A DNA stretch of 10,762 bases from Flavobacteriaceae bacterium (GTDB lineage Bacteria > Bacteroidota > Bacteroidia > Flavobacteriales > Flavobacteriaceae), in NCBI GenBank assembly GCA_030834365.1, contig JAURFJ010000005.1, positions 18,198 to 28,959 on the forward strand, given 5' to 3'. Under the pieces are notes generated by a model. It ran no database searches, was not told where the DNA came from, and worked only from the letters and a program-made list of their open reading frames with translations. Both the position numbers and the translations under genes were made by a program. This document shows, piece by piece, positions 1-6,561 of the stretch (its first letter is position 1; the number at the start of each line of letters is the position of its first letter).

Positions 1-125
1 GCTTGCCCTTGTCTTTTGAAGACACTTCATTTTTGGTAAAGATTGGTTCTGTTTCTAAAGACTTTTGGGATGCAGACTTTCTCGATAGCATAGAGCCTAT
101 AGAAGGCGTTGATTTTGAAGATTAA
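1..125 (+). CDS. C-terminal fragment of an unrecognised protein
   Basis: An open frame enters from the left edge (first full codon at position 3) and runs 40 codons to a TAA at 123-125. The visible tail begins LPLSFEDTSFL and ends EGVDFED. It is strongly acidic towards the end and rich in Phe and Asp. A strong hairpin begins 12 nt after the stop, which supports a real gene end here. I do not recognise the family from so short a piece and assign no function. The start and most of the protein lie outside the window. Confidence 0.6.
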   Translation, partial: LPLSFEDTSFLVKIGSVSKDFWDADFLDSIEPIEGVDFED

Positions 126-137
126 CCTTCCTTAAGA

Positions 138-175
138 AAACAGGCCGATTTTTCTACTTAAAAATCGGCCTGTTT
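138..175 (+). terminator. Perfect 16-bp hairpin, intrinsic terminator of the upstream gene
   Basis: The left arm (138-153, AAACAGGCCGATTTTT) is exactly complementary to the right arm (160-175), with a 6-nt loop CTACTT at 154-159. The stem has a GC-rich core, and A/T tracts form its base and top. It starts 12 nt after the TAA of the upstream gene. The T-run lies partly inside the stem, and the sequence is nearly symmetrical, so it could stop transcription from either side. It ends only 15 nt before the pirin start codon. Confidence 0.8.
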
Positions 176-190
176 ACCTTTAAAACAAAA

Positions 191-910
191 ATGCAGTATT
201 TCGTTCACAAAGCTGCCGAAAGGGGCCAGGCCAATTTCGGATGGCTAAAATCATACCACAGCTTTAGTTTTGGTTCGTACTACGATCCTAATAAGATGCA
301 ATTTGGTGCACTCCGCGTTTTAAATGACGACTGGGTAGAGGCCGGAGCTGGTTTTCCAAGGCATGGCCATCGTGATATGGAAATCGTTTCGATTCCGCTT
401 TCAGGTAATCTAAAACACGAAGATAGTACCGGAACTTCAGCAGTGATTCGCTCAGGCGATGTGCAGGTGATGAGTGCAGGAAGTGGTATTGAACACAGCG
501 AATTCAATGCAAGCGCTGAAGAGGCAGTGGCCTTTCTTCAGATTTGGGTCATGCCTCGTGAACGTGCGGTAGTTCCTAGATACCAACAGGTTTCATTGCC
601 CGTTCCCTTTCCGGCCAAACGCTGGGTGCAACTGGTGTCGCCTCATGAAGGTGCCGAAGGGGTCTTTGTATATCAAGACGCGTGGTTTTTTATGGCTGAG
701 CTAGACGAAAATCAACAGCTAAACTATGCCCTGCAGCGACCAAAGACGCACGGAGTGTATCTTTTTGTTCTTGAAGGTGAGCTAGATGCGGGTGAAGTGA
801 CTCTTTCGCGTAGAGATGCAGCTGGAATTTGGGAAGTCGATGAATTCACTATTCGCGCTAATTCAGTTGCCAAGGTGTTGGCTATTGAGGTTCCATTACA
901 GCCGAATTAA
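191..910 (+). CDS. Pirin-family bicupin (YhhW-like)
   Basis: This 239-residue protein has the usual length of bacterial pirins. The N-terminal cupin carries the family pattern: AERGQANFGWLKSYHSFSF at about residues 9-27, YYDPNKMQFGALRVLNDD at 30-47, then the metal ligands H58 and H60 (PRHGHRDME) and H102 and E104 (GIEHSE). By position these match the His-His-His-Glu site of human pirin. The second cupin (about 130-239) lacks such a cluster, as is normal. Relatives such as E. coli YhhW have quercetin 2,3-dioxygenase activity in vitro. The physiological substrate is usually unknown, so the reaction here is an inference. The protein should be cytosolic, as no signal peptide is seen. The ATG at 191 follows an A-rich stretch without a Shine-Dalgarno sequence. 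The next gene begins 38 nt after its stop. Confidence 0.92.
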   Translation: MQYFVHKAAERGQANFGWLKSYHSFSFGSYYDPNKMQFGALRVLNDDWVEAGAGFPRHGHRDMEIVSIPLSGNLKHEDSTGTSAVIRSGDVQVMSAGSGIEHSEFNASAEEAVAFLQIWVMPRERAVVPRYQQVSLPVPFPAKRWVQLVSPHEGAEGVFVYQDAWFFMAELDENQQLNYALQRPKTHGVYLFVLEGELDAGEVTLSRRDAAGIWEVDEFTIRANSVAKVLAIEVPLQPN

Positions 911-924
911 GCCTAATTCATAAG

Positions 925-945
925 GGCAATTTGCATAAATTTGCC
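925..945 (+). promoter_or_regulatory. TAnnTTTG promoter box inside an imperfect dyad, before the pterin synthase
   Basis: TAAATTTG at 936-943 fits the Bacteroidota -7 consensus TAnnTTTG exactly. It lies in an imperfect inverted repeat: GGCAATTT (925-932) pairs with 937-945 around the loop GCAT, with one bulged T at 940. No convincing -33 TTG is found 17-23 nt upstream. The box ends 5 nt before the ATG at 949, so a transcript from it would be leaderless or nearly so. A chance match in AT-rich spacer is possible. Confidence 0.35.
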
Positions 946-948
946 GCC

Positions 949-1359
949 ATGATTGCCACCATTTGCCGAAAGGCCCATTTTAATGCTGCACACCGCCTTC
1001 ACAACCCTAAGTGGAGTGCAGAGAAGAATCTAGAAGTATTTGGAAAGTGCAATAGCGCCTATTTTCACGGTCACAACTTTGATCTCGAAGTACGTGTCAG
1101 GGGCGAAGTCAATCCTGATACGGGTTTCGTTATCGACTTAGGCGTACTTGGAACAATCATTAAAGAGGAGATAGAAGATCGTTTTGATCACAAGAACCTC
1201 AATGTTGATTGCGCAGAATTTCAAGACCTCTTGCCTTCGACCGAGCATTTTGTTAAAGTGATCTACGATATTCTAAAGCCCATTCTTGGACCAGACTACC
1301 AGTTGCACATCACTTTATGTGAAACGGCAAAGAACGCCGCCGAGTACGGAGATTGGTAA
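949..1359 (+). CDS. queD: 6-carboxy/6-pyruvoyl-tetrahydropterin synthase family protein (COG0720)
   Basis: The protein has 136 residues, the normal size for this single-domain family. Zinc ligands are H15 (in HFNAAHRL), H40 and H42 (HGHN). C34 is the likely catalytic cysteine, D80-H81 (FDHKNLN) the catalytic dyad, and E125 (CETA) the likely pterin-anchoring glutamate. The family converts dihydroneopterin triphosphate to 6-carboxy-tetrahydropterin (queuosine route) or to 6-pyruvoyl-tetrahydropterin (biopterin route). Cys and the first His of HGH are separated by five residues, as in animal PTPS, not three as in E. coli QueD, so the symbol is provisional. The frame stays open back to a TTG at 931, but the ATG at 949 gives the usual N-terminus directly before the first strand. 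It converges on murF with only 3 nt between the stops. Confidence 0.88.
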   Translation: MIATICRKAHFNAAHRLHNPKWSAEKNLEVFGKCNSAYFHGHNFDLEVRVRGEVNPDTGFVIDLGVLGTIIKEEIEDRFDHKNLNVDCAEFQDLLPSTEHFVKVIYDILKPILGPDYQLHITLCETAKNAAEYGDW

Positions 1360-1362
1360 TGC

Positions 1363-2649
1363 CTATTTCAATTTTTCCATCACTCGTTCGAGCGCCATTC
1401 CTCTTGACCCCTTAATCAATAGGTTTGATTCTTTCAACTCCTCAGGAAACTGATTGAGCAATTCTTCGGTTGAACGATAGGTGGTGAAGTTTGAGACAGC
1501 TGCGGAGAAATGCAATCCGACTAAATAGACCTGATCAAAAGAGAGGACATTGAGTAAATCGACGATTTTTTGATGTTCTGCTGCTGCATCATCACCGAGC
1601 TCGAACATATCCCCTAGAATTAAGGCCTTTTTGCTCCAATTGAATGATTGATAGAGCCTAATGGCCGATTCCATGCTGCTCGGGTTGGCGTTATAGGCGT
1701 CTAACAATAAGCGTTTACCATTTAGCACTACGATCTCAGAGCGCATATTCGATGGAACATATTGGGCTACGGCTTCAGCAGCCGAGCTTAATGAGACATT
1801 AAAGTAAGCGCCGATGGCCATTGCGGCCGCCATATTGGTAGCGTTATAGGCCCCAAATAGTGAACTTTCAAAGGTTAAGCCCTGAACGCGCAAGCGAAGC
1901 GTTGGAGATTCCTGAATCAGTTCGAAAGCGTTTGCCTGGTTTGAGGTTTTTGGTTGAGCCAACTGGTACGCAACCTTTGAGGAGTACGCTTTAAGCGCCT
2001 CGACCTGAATAGGGTCATTTTCATTAAAAAAAATCACTCCCTCTCGAGCAAAGAGATTTTTATAGAGTTCTTGTTTGCCCTTAATTACCCCTTGCACCCC
2101 TCCAAAGCCTTCAAGGTGCGCTTTGCCGAAATTGGTGATTAATCCGTGGGTGGGTTCTGCAATTGAAGCGAGTTGGGCAATTTCTCCCTGGTGGTTGGCG
2201 CCCATCTCAATGACCGCTATTTCGTGAGTCGAATCGAGCTCGAGCAAAGTGAGCGGAACTCCAATGTGGTTATTTAAGTTTCCTTTAGTGGTAAGCGTTT
2301 TAAACTTTTGGTTAAGCACGGCGCTTATCAATTCTTTTGTGGTTGTTTTTCCGTTGCTCCCGGTTAAGGCTATAATCGGTATAGAAAACGTTTTACGATG
2401 GCAATTTGCCAGCTGTTGAAGTGTTTCTAATGGATCATCTACTCTAATAAGATTAGGGTGATCCTTTTCAAACTGACGATCTACAACTGCTGCAATAGCT
2501 CCATTTTCTAGTGCTTCAATGGCGAAATCGTGTGCGTCAAAAGAGGGGCCTCTGAGAGCGAAAAACAGTTGATTTTCTAGTAAGTTTCGGCTGTCGGTGC
2601 ACACCCCTTTGCTTTTTAAGAATAAGAGGTGCAGTTCTTGGAGTTTCAT
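1363..2649 (-). CDS. murF: UDP-N-acetylmuramoyl-tripeptide--D-alanyl-D-alanine ligase
   Basis: MurF adds D-Ala-D-Ala to the UDP-MurNAc tripeptide with ATP, the last cytosolic step of peptidoglycan precursor assembly. The protein has 428 residues, normal for MurF. The N-terminal substrate domain holds CTDSRNLLENQLFFALRG (17-34). The central ligase domain has the P-loop GSNGKTTTKE (97-106, K101), GNLNNHIGVP (123-132), EMGANHQGEI (148-157) and NFGKAHLEGFG (173-183). The C-terminal domain has the MurF hallmark DAYNANPSSM from D317. The frame is open 27 codons further upstream to an ATG at 2730, but that piece has no family resemblance and would overlap porV. I therefore start at 2649, where MKLQELHLLF aligns with usual N-termini. 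There is no Shine-Dalgarno sequence. It is transcribed divergently from porV. Confidence 0.96.
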   Translation of the reverse strand: MKLQELHLLFLKSKGVCTDSRNLLENQLFFALRGPSFDAHDFAIEALENGAIAAVVDRQFEKDHPNLIRVDDPLETLQQLANCHRKTFSIPIIALTGSNGKTTTKELISAVLNQKFKTLTTKGNLNNHIGVPLTLLELDSTHEIAVIEMGANHQGEIAQLASIAEPTHGLITNFGKAHLEGFGGVQGVIKGKQELYKNLFAREGVIFFNENDPIQVEALKAYSSKVAYQLAQPKTSNQANAFELIQESPTLRLRVQGLTFESSLFGAYNATNMAAAMAIGAYFNVSLSSAAEAVAQYVPSNMRSEIVVLNGKRLLLDAYNANPSSMESAIRLYQSFNWSKKALILGDMFELGDDAAAEHQKIVDLLNVLSFDQVYLVGLHFSAAVSNFTTYRSTEELLNQFPEELKESNLLIKGSRGMALERVMEKLK

Positions 2650-2724
2650 AGCAATTACTTTGCAGCTAAAGATAAGAATTGGTTGAATGTTTGTATTTTG
2701 AACCTTCGTTTTTATCGCTTGCTT
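2650..2724. promoter_or_regulatory. Divergent murF/porV upstream region
   Basis: These 75 bp separate the two divergent start codons and should hold both promoters. On the - strand, TATCTTTA (2674-2667) is one base off TAnnTTTG and ends 17 nt before the murF ATG. On the + strand, TATTTTG (2694-2700) resembles the box but is one base short, and ends 24 nt before the porV ATG. I find no clear -33 element for either, so exact promoter positions are uncertain. Confidence 0.4.
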
Positions 2725-3756
2725 ATGCACCCGCGCGCGCTTCTGTTTTTGTTATTTATTGGTCTTCAATTCTCGGCAACGGGTCAAGAAGTGGAGTCAG
2801 ATCCGCAATCTGCCATTCCCTGGATACGCATTCCGGCCGACATTAGGGCCTCTGGAATGGGCGACGTGGGAGTGGCGACAGAGGCCGACGTGAACGCAGC
2901 GCGGTGGAATCCTGCAAAACTTGTTTGGCTTGGACATACATCTGAATTGGGTGTTTCGTATTTACCGTATCTGAGGACCCTAATTAACGACGCTTTTTTG
3001 CTCGGTGGCAACTACGCTAAGCGCATAAACGACGAAAGTGCCTTGGCCGTCGGGTTCACCTATTTTACTGTAGGCGAAGTCGAGCTGAGAGAGACTATAG
3101 ATCAAGAGGCCTTGCTTGTTCAGCCCAACACTTTTACCCTTGACGTGGCTTATGGACTGCAGTTAAATGATGAATGGTCGGTTGGAGCTGGACTGCGTTT
3201 TATCAGTGACAACCAGCAAACACCAGACGATCTGACCAGTGACCGGGCCGGTAATGCCCTCGCCGCTGATGTAGGCGTGTTCTACCGCTCTAAGTTGCAG
3301 GTAACCGAGGGTAACGACTCGCGTTGGAGAGCTGGGGTAGCCCTCTCTAATGTAGGAACCCCCATCGCTTACGTTTCAGATGGCCCAGAATCGCCCCTGC
3401 CCACAACCCTGAGATTTGGAGTGGGCAGAGATATTATATACGATTACGACTCATCGTTATCACTTACGCTTGAGGCCAATACTATGGTCGTTGCCGTAAG
3501 CGATAACTCCTTGGGTTTGGGATTGGGTGCCGAGTATGTGTTCAGAAGTGACTTGTTTTTGCGTTCGGGGTACTATCTAGACACGGCCGATAATACCGAT
3601 CGAAACTACCTCACCTTAGGTGCCGGAGTTCGCAGGGGTAACCTACTTGTAGACGTATCGTATTTGTTCTCAACGAGTAGGGTTGTCAATCCGTTTGAGA
3701 ACACGCTAAGAGTCGGTATTTCTTTGGGATTTGGACAGCGTTTCTATCACTATTAA
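2725..3756 (+). CDS. porV: Type IX secretion system outer-membrane protein PorV
   Basis: PorV is a FadL-like outer-membrane beta-barrel that delivers substrates with the T9SS C-terminal signal to the sortase PorU and takes part in the attachment complex. This protein has 343 residues. It begins with a signal peptide (MHPRALLFLLFIGLQFSATG, probable cleavage after G20). The family block follows at about 36-65 (IPADIRASGMGDVGVAT, then WNPAKL). The rest alternates like amphipathic strands and ends with RNYLTLGAGVRRGNLLVDVSYL and then ENTLRVGISLGF, as PorV proteins do. It is somewhat shorter than P. gingivalis PorV (about 390). The frame is open back to 2629, but that extension would put over 30 residues before the signal peptide and overlap murF, so the ATG at 2725 is preferred. 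No porU or gldJ lies in the window. A different PorV/PorQ-family paralogue is the main alternative. Confidence 0.85.
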   Translation: MHPRALLFLLFIGLQFSATGQEVESDPQSAIPWIRIPADIRASGMGDVGVATEADVNAARWNPAKLVWLGHTSELGVSYLPYLRTLINDAFLLGGNYAKRINDESALAVGFTYFTVGEVELRETIDQEALLVQPNTFTLDVAYGLQLNDEWSVGAGLRFISDNQQTPDDLTSDRAGNALAADVGVFYRSKLQVTEGNDSRWRAGVALSNVGTPIAYVSDGPESPLPTTLRFGVGRDIIYDYDSSLSLTLEANTMVVAVSDNSLGLGLGAEYVFRSDLFLRSGYYLDTADNTDRNYLTLGAGVRRGNLLVDVSYLFSTSRVVNPFENTLRVGISLGFGQRFYHY

Positions 3757-3782
3757 AGCCGGTAAAGCATACTAAAACGATT

Positions 3783-3801
3783 TAATTTTGTCTTATTTTT
3801 G
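3783..3801 (+). promoter_or_regulatory. Two TAnnTTTG boxes upstream of pdhA
   Basis: TAATTTTG (3783-3790) and TATTTTTG (3794-3801) both fit the Bacteroidota -7 consensus. The second ends 20 nt before the pdhA ATG. No good -33 TTG is found at the expected distance from either. The 65-nt porV-pdhA gap has no hairpin terminator, so pdhA may also receive read-through from porV. Confidence 0.5.
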
Positions 3802-3821
3802 CGACTATCAAAAGCGACTTC

Positions 3822-4820
3822 ATGAAAAAGATTACGAAAGAAACTTATATACAGTGGTACGAGGATATGCTGTTCTGGAGAAAGTTCGAGGACAAGCTTG
3901 CGGCCGTTTATATTCAACAAAAGGTTAGGGGTTTCTTACACCTCTATAATGGACAAGAAGGGCTTTTGGCCGGATCTCTCCACGCCATGGATCTCACTAA
4001 AGACCGAATGATAACGGCCTACCGAAATCACGTTCAGCCTATCGGAATGGGGGTAGACCCCAAAAAAGTAATGGCCGAGTTATTCGGAAAGGTAACCGGA
4101 ACTTCAAAAGGAATGGGAGGTTCGATGCATATTTTCTCAAAAGAACACCGCTTTTACGGAGGTCACGGTATTGTGGGGGGGCAGATTCCGCTGGGCGCTG
4201 GGCTCGCCTTTGCCGACAAGTATTTCGACAGAGACTCGGTGACCCTTACTTATATGGGAGACGGTGCGGTTCGCCAGGGCTCATTGCACGAGACCTTCAA
4301 CCTAGCTATGCTGTGGCAATTGCCAGTGGTTTTTATTTGTGAAAACAACGGATATGCCATGGGAACTTCAGTGGCTAGAACAGCTCACGACACTGATATT
4401 TATAAACTCGGATTGGGCTACGGGATGCCCTGTTCAGCTTTTGACGGGATGGACCCTGCAGCTTCTGCCGAAGCTATTTCAGAGGCTATTGAGCGCGCCC
4501 GCTCTGGGGGTGGGCCAACCTTCTTGGAGGCTAAAACCTACCGTTACCGAGGGCACTCTATGTCAGATGCACAGCATTACCGCACCAAAGAAGAGGTTCA
4601 AGAATATCAAAAAATTGATCCGATCACTCAAGTAAAAGAGCTAATTCTTCAAAAGAAATGGCTCTCAGAAGATCAGATCAAAGAAATTGACAAGCGCGTT
4701 AAAGACATGGTGGCCGAATGTGAAGAGTTTGCAGAAAACTCTGATTTTCCGCCAATTCAGCAGCTGTACGATACGGTTTACGAGCAGCAAGACTATCCGT
4801 TTTTAGCACATAAACTCTAA
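3822..4820 (+). CDS. pdhA: Pyruvate dehydrogenase E1 component, alpha subunit
   Basis: E1-alpha pairs with E1-beta to decarboxylate pyruvate on thiamine diphosphate and pass the acetyl unit to E2 lipoyl arms. The 332 residues are normal for the alpha subunit of a heterotetrameric E1. Visible motifs are AYRNH (66-70), KGMGGSMHIF (96-105), the TPP/Mg motif from GDG (146-148) to ENN (174-176), and the active-site loop YRYRGHSMSD, which matches the region around the phosphorylated serines of mitochondrial E1-alpha. Such phosphorylation is not implied here. The GHSMSD loop favours pyruvate over branched-chain 2-oxoacids, as does the E2 gene 9 nt downstream. E1-beta is not in the window. The pdhA-pdhC pair with pdhB elsewhere is, to my knowledge, common in Bacteroidota. 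Confidence 0.95.
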   Translation: MKKITKETYIQWYEDMLFWRKFEDKLAAVYIQQKVRGFLHLYNGQEGLLAGSLHAMDLTKDRMITAYRNHVQPIGMGVDPKKVMAELFGKVTGTSKGMGGSMHIFSKEHRFYGGHGIVGGQIPLGAGLAFADKYFDRDSVTLTYMGDGAVRQGSLHETFNLAMLWQLPVVFICENNGYAMGTSVARTAHDTDIYKLGLGYGMPCSAFDGMDPAASAEAISEAIERARSGGGPTFLEAKTYRYRGHSMSDAQHYRTKEEVQEYQKIDPITQVKELILQKKWLSEDQIKEIDKRVKDMVAECEEFAENSDFPPIQQLYDTVYEQQDYPFLAHKL

Positions 4821-4829
4821 AGATTTAGC

Positions 4830-6470
4830 ATGGCCGAAGTAGTAAATATGCCGCGTTTGAGCGATACCATGGAAGAAGGTACCGTAGCAAAATGGCTCAA
4901 GAAAGTTGGAGATACTATTGAAGAAGGCGATATCCTTGCCGAAATCGAGACCGATAAGGCCACGATGGAGTTTGAATCGTTTTATTCAGGAACACTTTTG
5001 CATATTGGAATTCAAGAAGGAGAGGGTGCGCCCGTTGATTCACTTCTGGCTATCATTGGCGATAAGGGTGAAGATATTAGTGGATTGATTTCTGGAGCCC
5101 CCGCAGCTCAAGCCCCTTCGGTTAGCCAAGAGCAGCCCGCAGCGAGTTTTCAACCTACCCCATCTGTTCCAGAGGGTGTAGAGATTGTTACTATGCCTCG
5201 ACTTAGTGATACCATGGAAGAGGGTACCGTTGCCTCTTGGTTGAAGAAGATAGGGGATACCGTTGAAGAGGGGGATATCCTTGCCGAAATCGAGACCGAT
5301 AAGGCTACAATGGAGTTTGAGTCTTTTTACTCCGGAACGCTACTTTACATTGGAATACAAGAAGGGCAGTCTGCTCCAGTTGATGCTGTACTGGCCGTTA
5401 TAGGACCTGAAGGCACAGATGTTCAGTCAGTTCTCTCAGGAGCTTCAGCAGCACCCTCAGCTGCATCGTCGGCTGATGCGAAAACGACCGAGTCTCAGAT
5501 TGCTCAGCCCGAACAGTCTGCGGCAGCTACTGCTCAAGCTACCTCAAATGCACCTAACACAGTTATTGATTCGCGCGTATTTGCCTCTCCACTGGCCAAA
5601 CGTATTGCCCAAGATAAGGGAATCGATTTGACCCAACTTAAGGGGTCGGGTGAGAATGGCCGCATCATAAGACGCGATCTTGAGGGCGCTAGACCTTCTT
5701 CTACTCAGGCCGCAAGTGCGATTTCGGCTACATCGGTGGCTGAAAGCGCAGCTAGTCAAGCTCCGTCAATTGCTGTCGCTGTTGGTCAGGAACACGCTGA
5801 ATTGATCAAGAATTCTCAGATGCGTAAGGTCATTGCCAAGCGCCTTAGTGAATCAAAATTCAGTGCACCCCATTACTATTTGACTATTGAGGTTGAAATG
5901 GATGAGGCCAAGTCTGCACGAGCGAGTATGAATGAACTTCCAGAAACAAAAGTTTCCTTCAACGATATGGTCTTAAAGGCCTGTGCAATGGCACTGCTTA
6001 AGCACAAACAAGTCAACACAACTTGGAAAGACGATCATACCATAGTGAATCACCACGTTCATTTGGGAGTAGCGGTAGCCGTTGAAGACGGATTGGTGGT
6101 TCCGGTGATCAAACACGCCAACCAACTCTCTTTGAGCAATATAGGGGCTCAAGTAAAAGACATGGCTGGCCGAGCACGAACTAAGAAATTAACTCCGGCT
6201 GAGATGGAGGGGAGTACCTTTACCGTATCTAATCTAGGTATGTTTGGAATAGATGAATTTACTTCTATTATCAATCAGCCCAACTCGGCTATTTTATCGG
6301 TCGGATCGATCGTAGAAAAGCCTGTAGTTAGAGACAGCCAAATCGTAATTCGAAGCATGATGAAGCTCACGCTAGCATGCGATCACCGAACGGTTGATGG
6401 GGCCACAGGAGCGCAATTTTTGCAAACCCTGAAAACCTATCTAGAGCATCCAGTTACGATGCTCGCCTAA
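4830..6470 (+). CDS. pdhC: Pyruvate dehydrogenase E2, dihydrolipoyllysine acetyltransferase with two lipoyl domains
   Basis: E2 is the core of the PDH complex. It carries acetyl groups on lipoyl arms and transfers them to CoA. Its 546 residues show, in order: lipoyl domain 1 (about 2-85, lipoyl-lysine K43 in ETDKATMEFES); a linker; lipoyl domain 2 (about 117-202, K158 in the same motif); an Ala/Ser/Gln-rich linker (about 204-247); a peripheral subunit-binding domain (about 250-286, VFASPLAKRIAQDKGIDL, then GSGENGRIIRRDL); a third Ala/Ser linker; and the catalytic domain (about 322-546) ending in DHRTVDG, with H519 and D523 as catalytic residues. It starts 9 nt after pdhA and is almost certainly cotranscribed. 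A strong terminator follows. E3 is not in the window. Confidence 0.96.
   Translation: MAEVVNMPRLSDTMEEGTVAKWLKKVGDTIEEGDILAEIETDKATMEFESFYSGTLLHIGIQEGEGAPVDSLLAIIGDKGEDISGLISGAPAAQAPSVSQEQPAASFQPTPSVPEGVEIVTMPRLSDTMEEGTVASWLKKIGDTVEEGDILAEIETDKATMEFESFYSGTLLYIGIQEGQSAPVDAVLAVIGPEGTDVQSVLSGASAAPSAASSADAKTTESQIAQPEQSAAATAQATSNAPNTVIDSRVFASPLAKRIAQDKGIDLTQLKGSGENGRIIRRDLEGARPSSTQAASAISATSVAESAASQAPSIAVAVGQEHAELIKNSQMRKVIAKRLSESKFSAPHYYLTIEVEMDEAKSARASMNELPETKVSFNDMVLKACAMALLKHKQVNTTWKDDHTIVNHHVHLGVAVAVEDGLVVPVIKHANQLSLSNIGAQVKDMAGRARTKKLTPAEMEGSTFTVSNLGMFGIDEFTSIINQPNSAILSVGSIVEKPVVRDSQIVIRSMMKLTLACDHRTVDGATGAQFLQTLKTYLEHPVTMLA
4839..5405 (+). repeat. Tandem near-identical lipoyl-domain coding repeats within pdhC
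   Basis: Two coding units, 4839-5060 and 5184-5405, are offset by exactly 345 bp (115 residues). By my hand alignment 63 of 74 residues match. At DNA level a 32-nt block is identical (4929-4960 and 5274-5305), covering the codons from DILAEIETDK into the next codon. The flanking sequence differs mostly at third positions. This is an intragenic domain duplication, not a mobile repeat. Confidence 0.9.
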
Positions 6471-6496
6471 TTGTAATTCACCTACATGTATATTCG

Positions 6497-6525
6497 AAAA
6501 AGCATTCTCTAGGGAATGCTTTTTT
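6497..6525 (+). terminator. Intrinsic terminator of pdhA-pdhC
   Basis: AAAAAGCATTC (6497-6507) is exactly complementary to GAATGCTTTTT (6514-6524), with a 6-nt loop TCTAGG. The stem runs into a T tract ending at 6525. It lies 26 nt after the pdhC stop and separates the PDH pair from the next gene. The A-tract on the left gives it some capacity in the reverse direction, but no - strand gene ends here. Confidence 0.85.
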
Positions 6526-6561
6526 GTTACTTTAAAGTCTTAAATCACTAAACGTTTTTTT

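Noticed and set aside
280..507. Open frame on the - strand inside the pirin gene
   Set aside because: It is fully antisense to a well-supported gene, has no recognisable motif, and its composition fits a frame shadow.
931..948. TTG at 931 as start of the pterin synthase
   Set aside because: The six extra residues precede the normal family N-terminus, and an ATG at 949 is available. The TTG lies within the probable promoter dyad.
2629..2724. porV starting at the ATG at 2629
   Set aside because: This would place 32 residues before a clear signal peptide and overlap murF coding sequence. The signal peptide begins at the ATG at 2725.
2650..2730. N-terminal extension of murF by 27 residues to an ATG at 2730
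   Set aside because: The extra residues do not resemble MurF, would overlap the porV start and would erase the shared upstream region. The ATG at 2649 gives a normal N-terminus.
3801..3819. Short direct repeat GCGACT (3801-3806 and 3814-3819) before pdhA as a possible operator
   Set aside because: It is only six bases and a single pair, which is expected by chance. It is not supported as a binding site.
4339..4635. 98-codon + strand frame inside pdhA
   Set aside because: It lies out of frame within the TPP-motif half of a conserved gene and shows no domain. It is best explained as a frame shadow.
4929..5305. The 32-nt exact repeat as a mobile or CRISPR-like repeat
   Set aside because: It is in frame within the two lipoyl domains of one protein, at the lipoyl-lysine motif, so domain duplication explains it fully.
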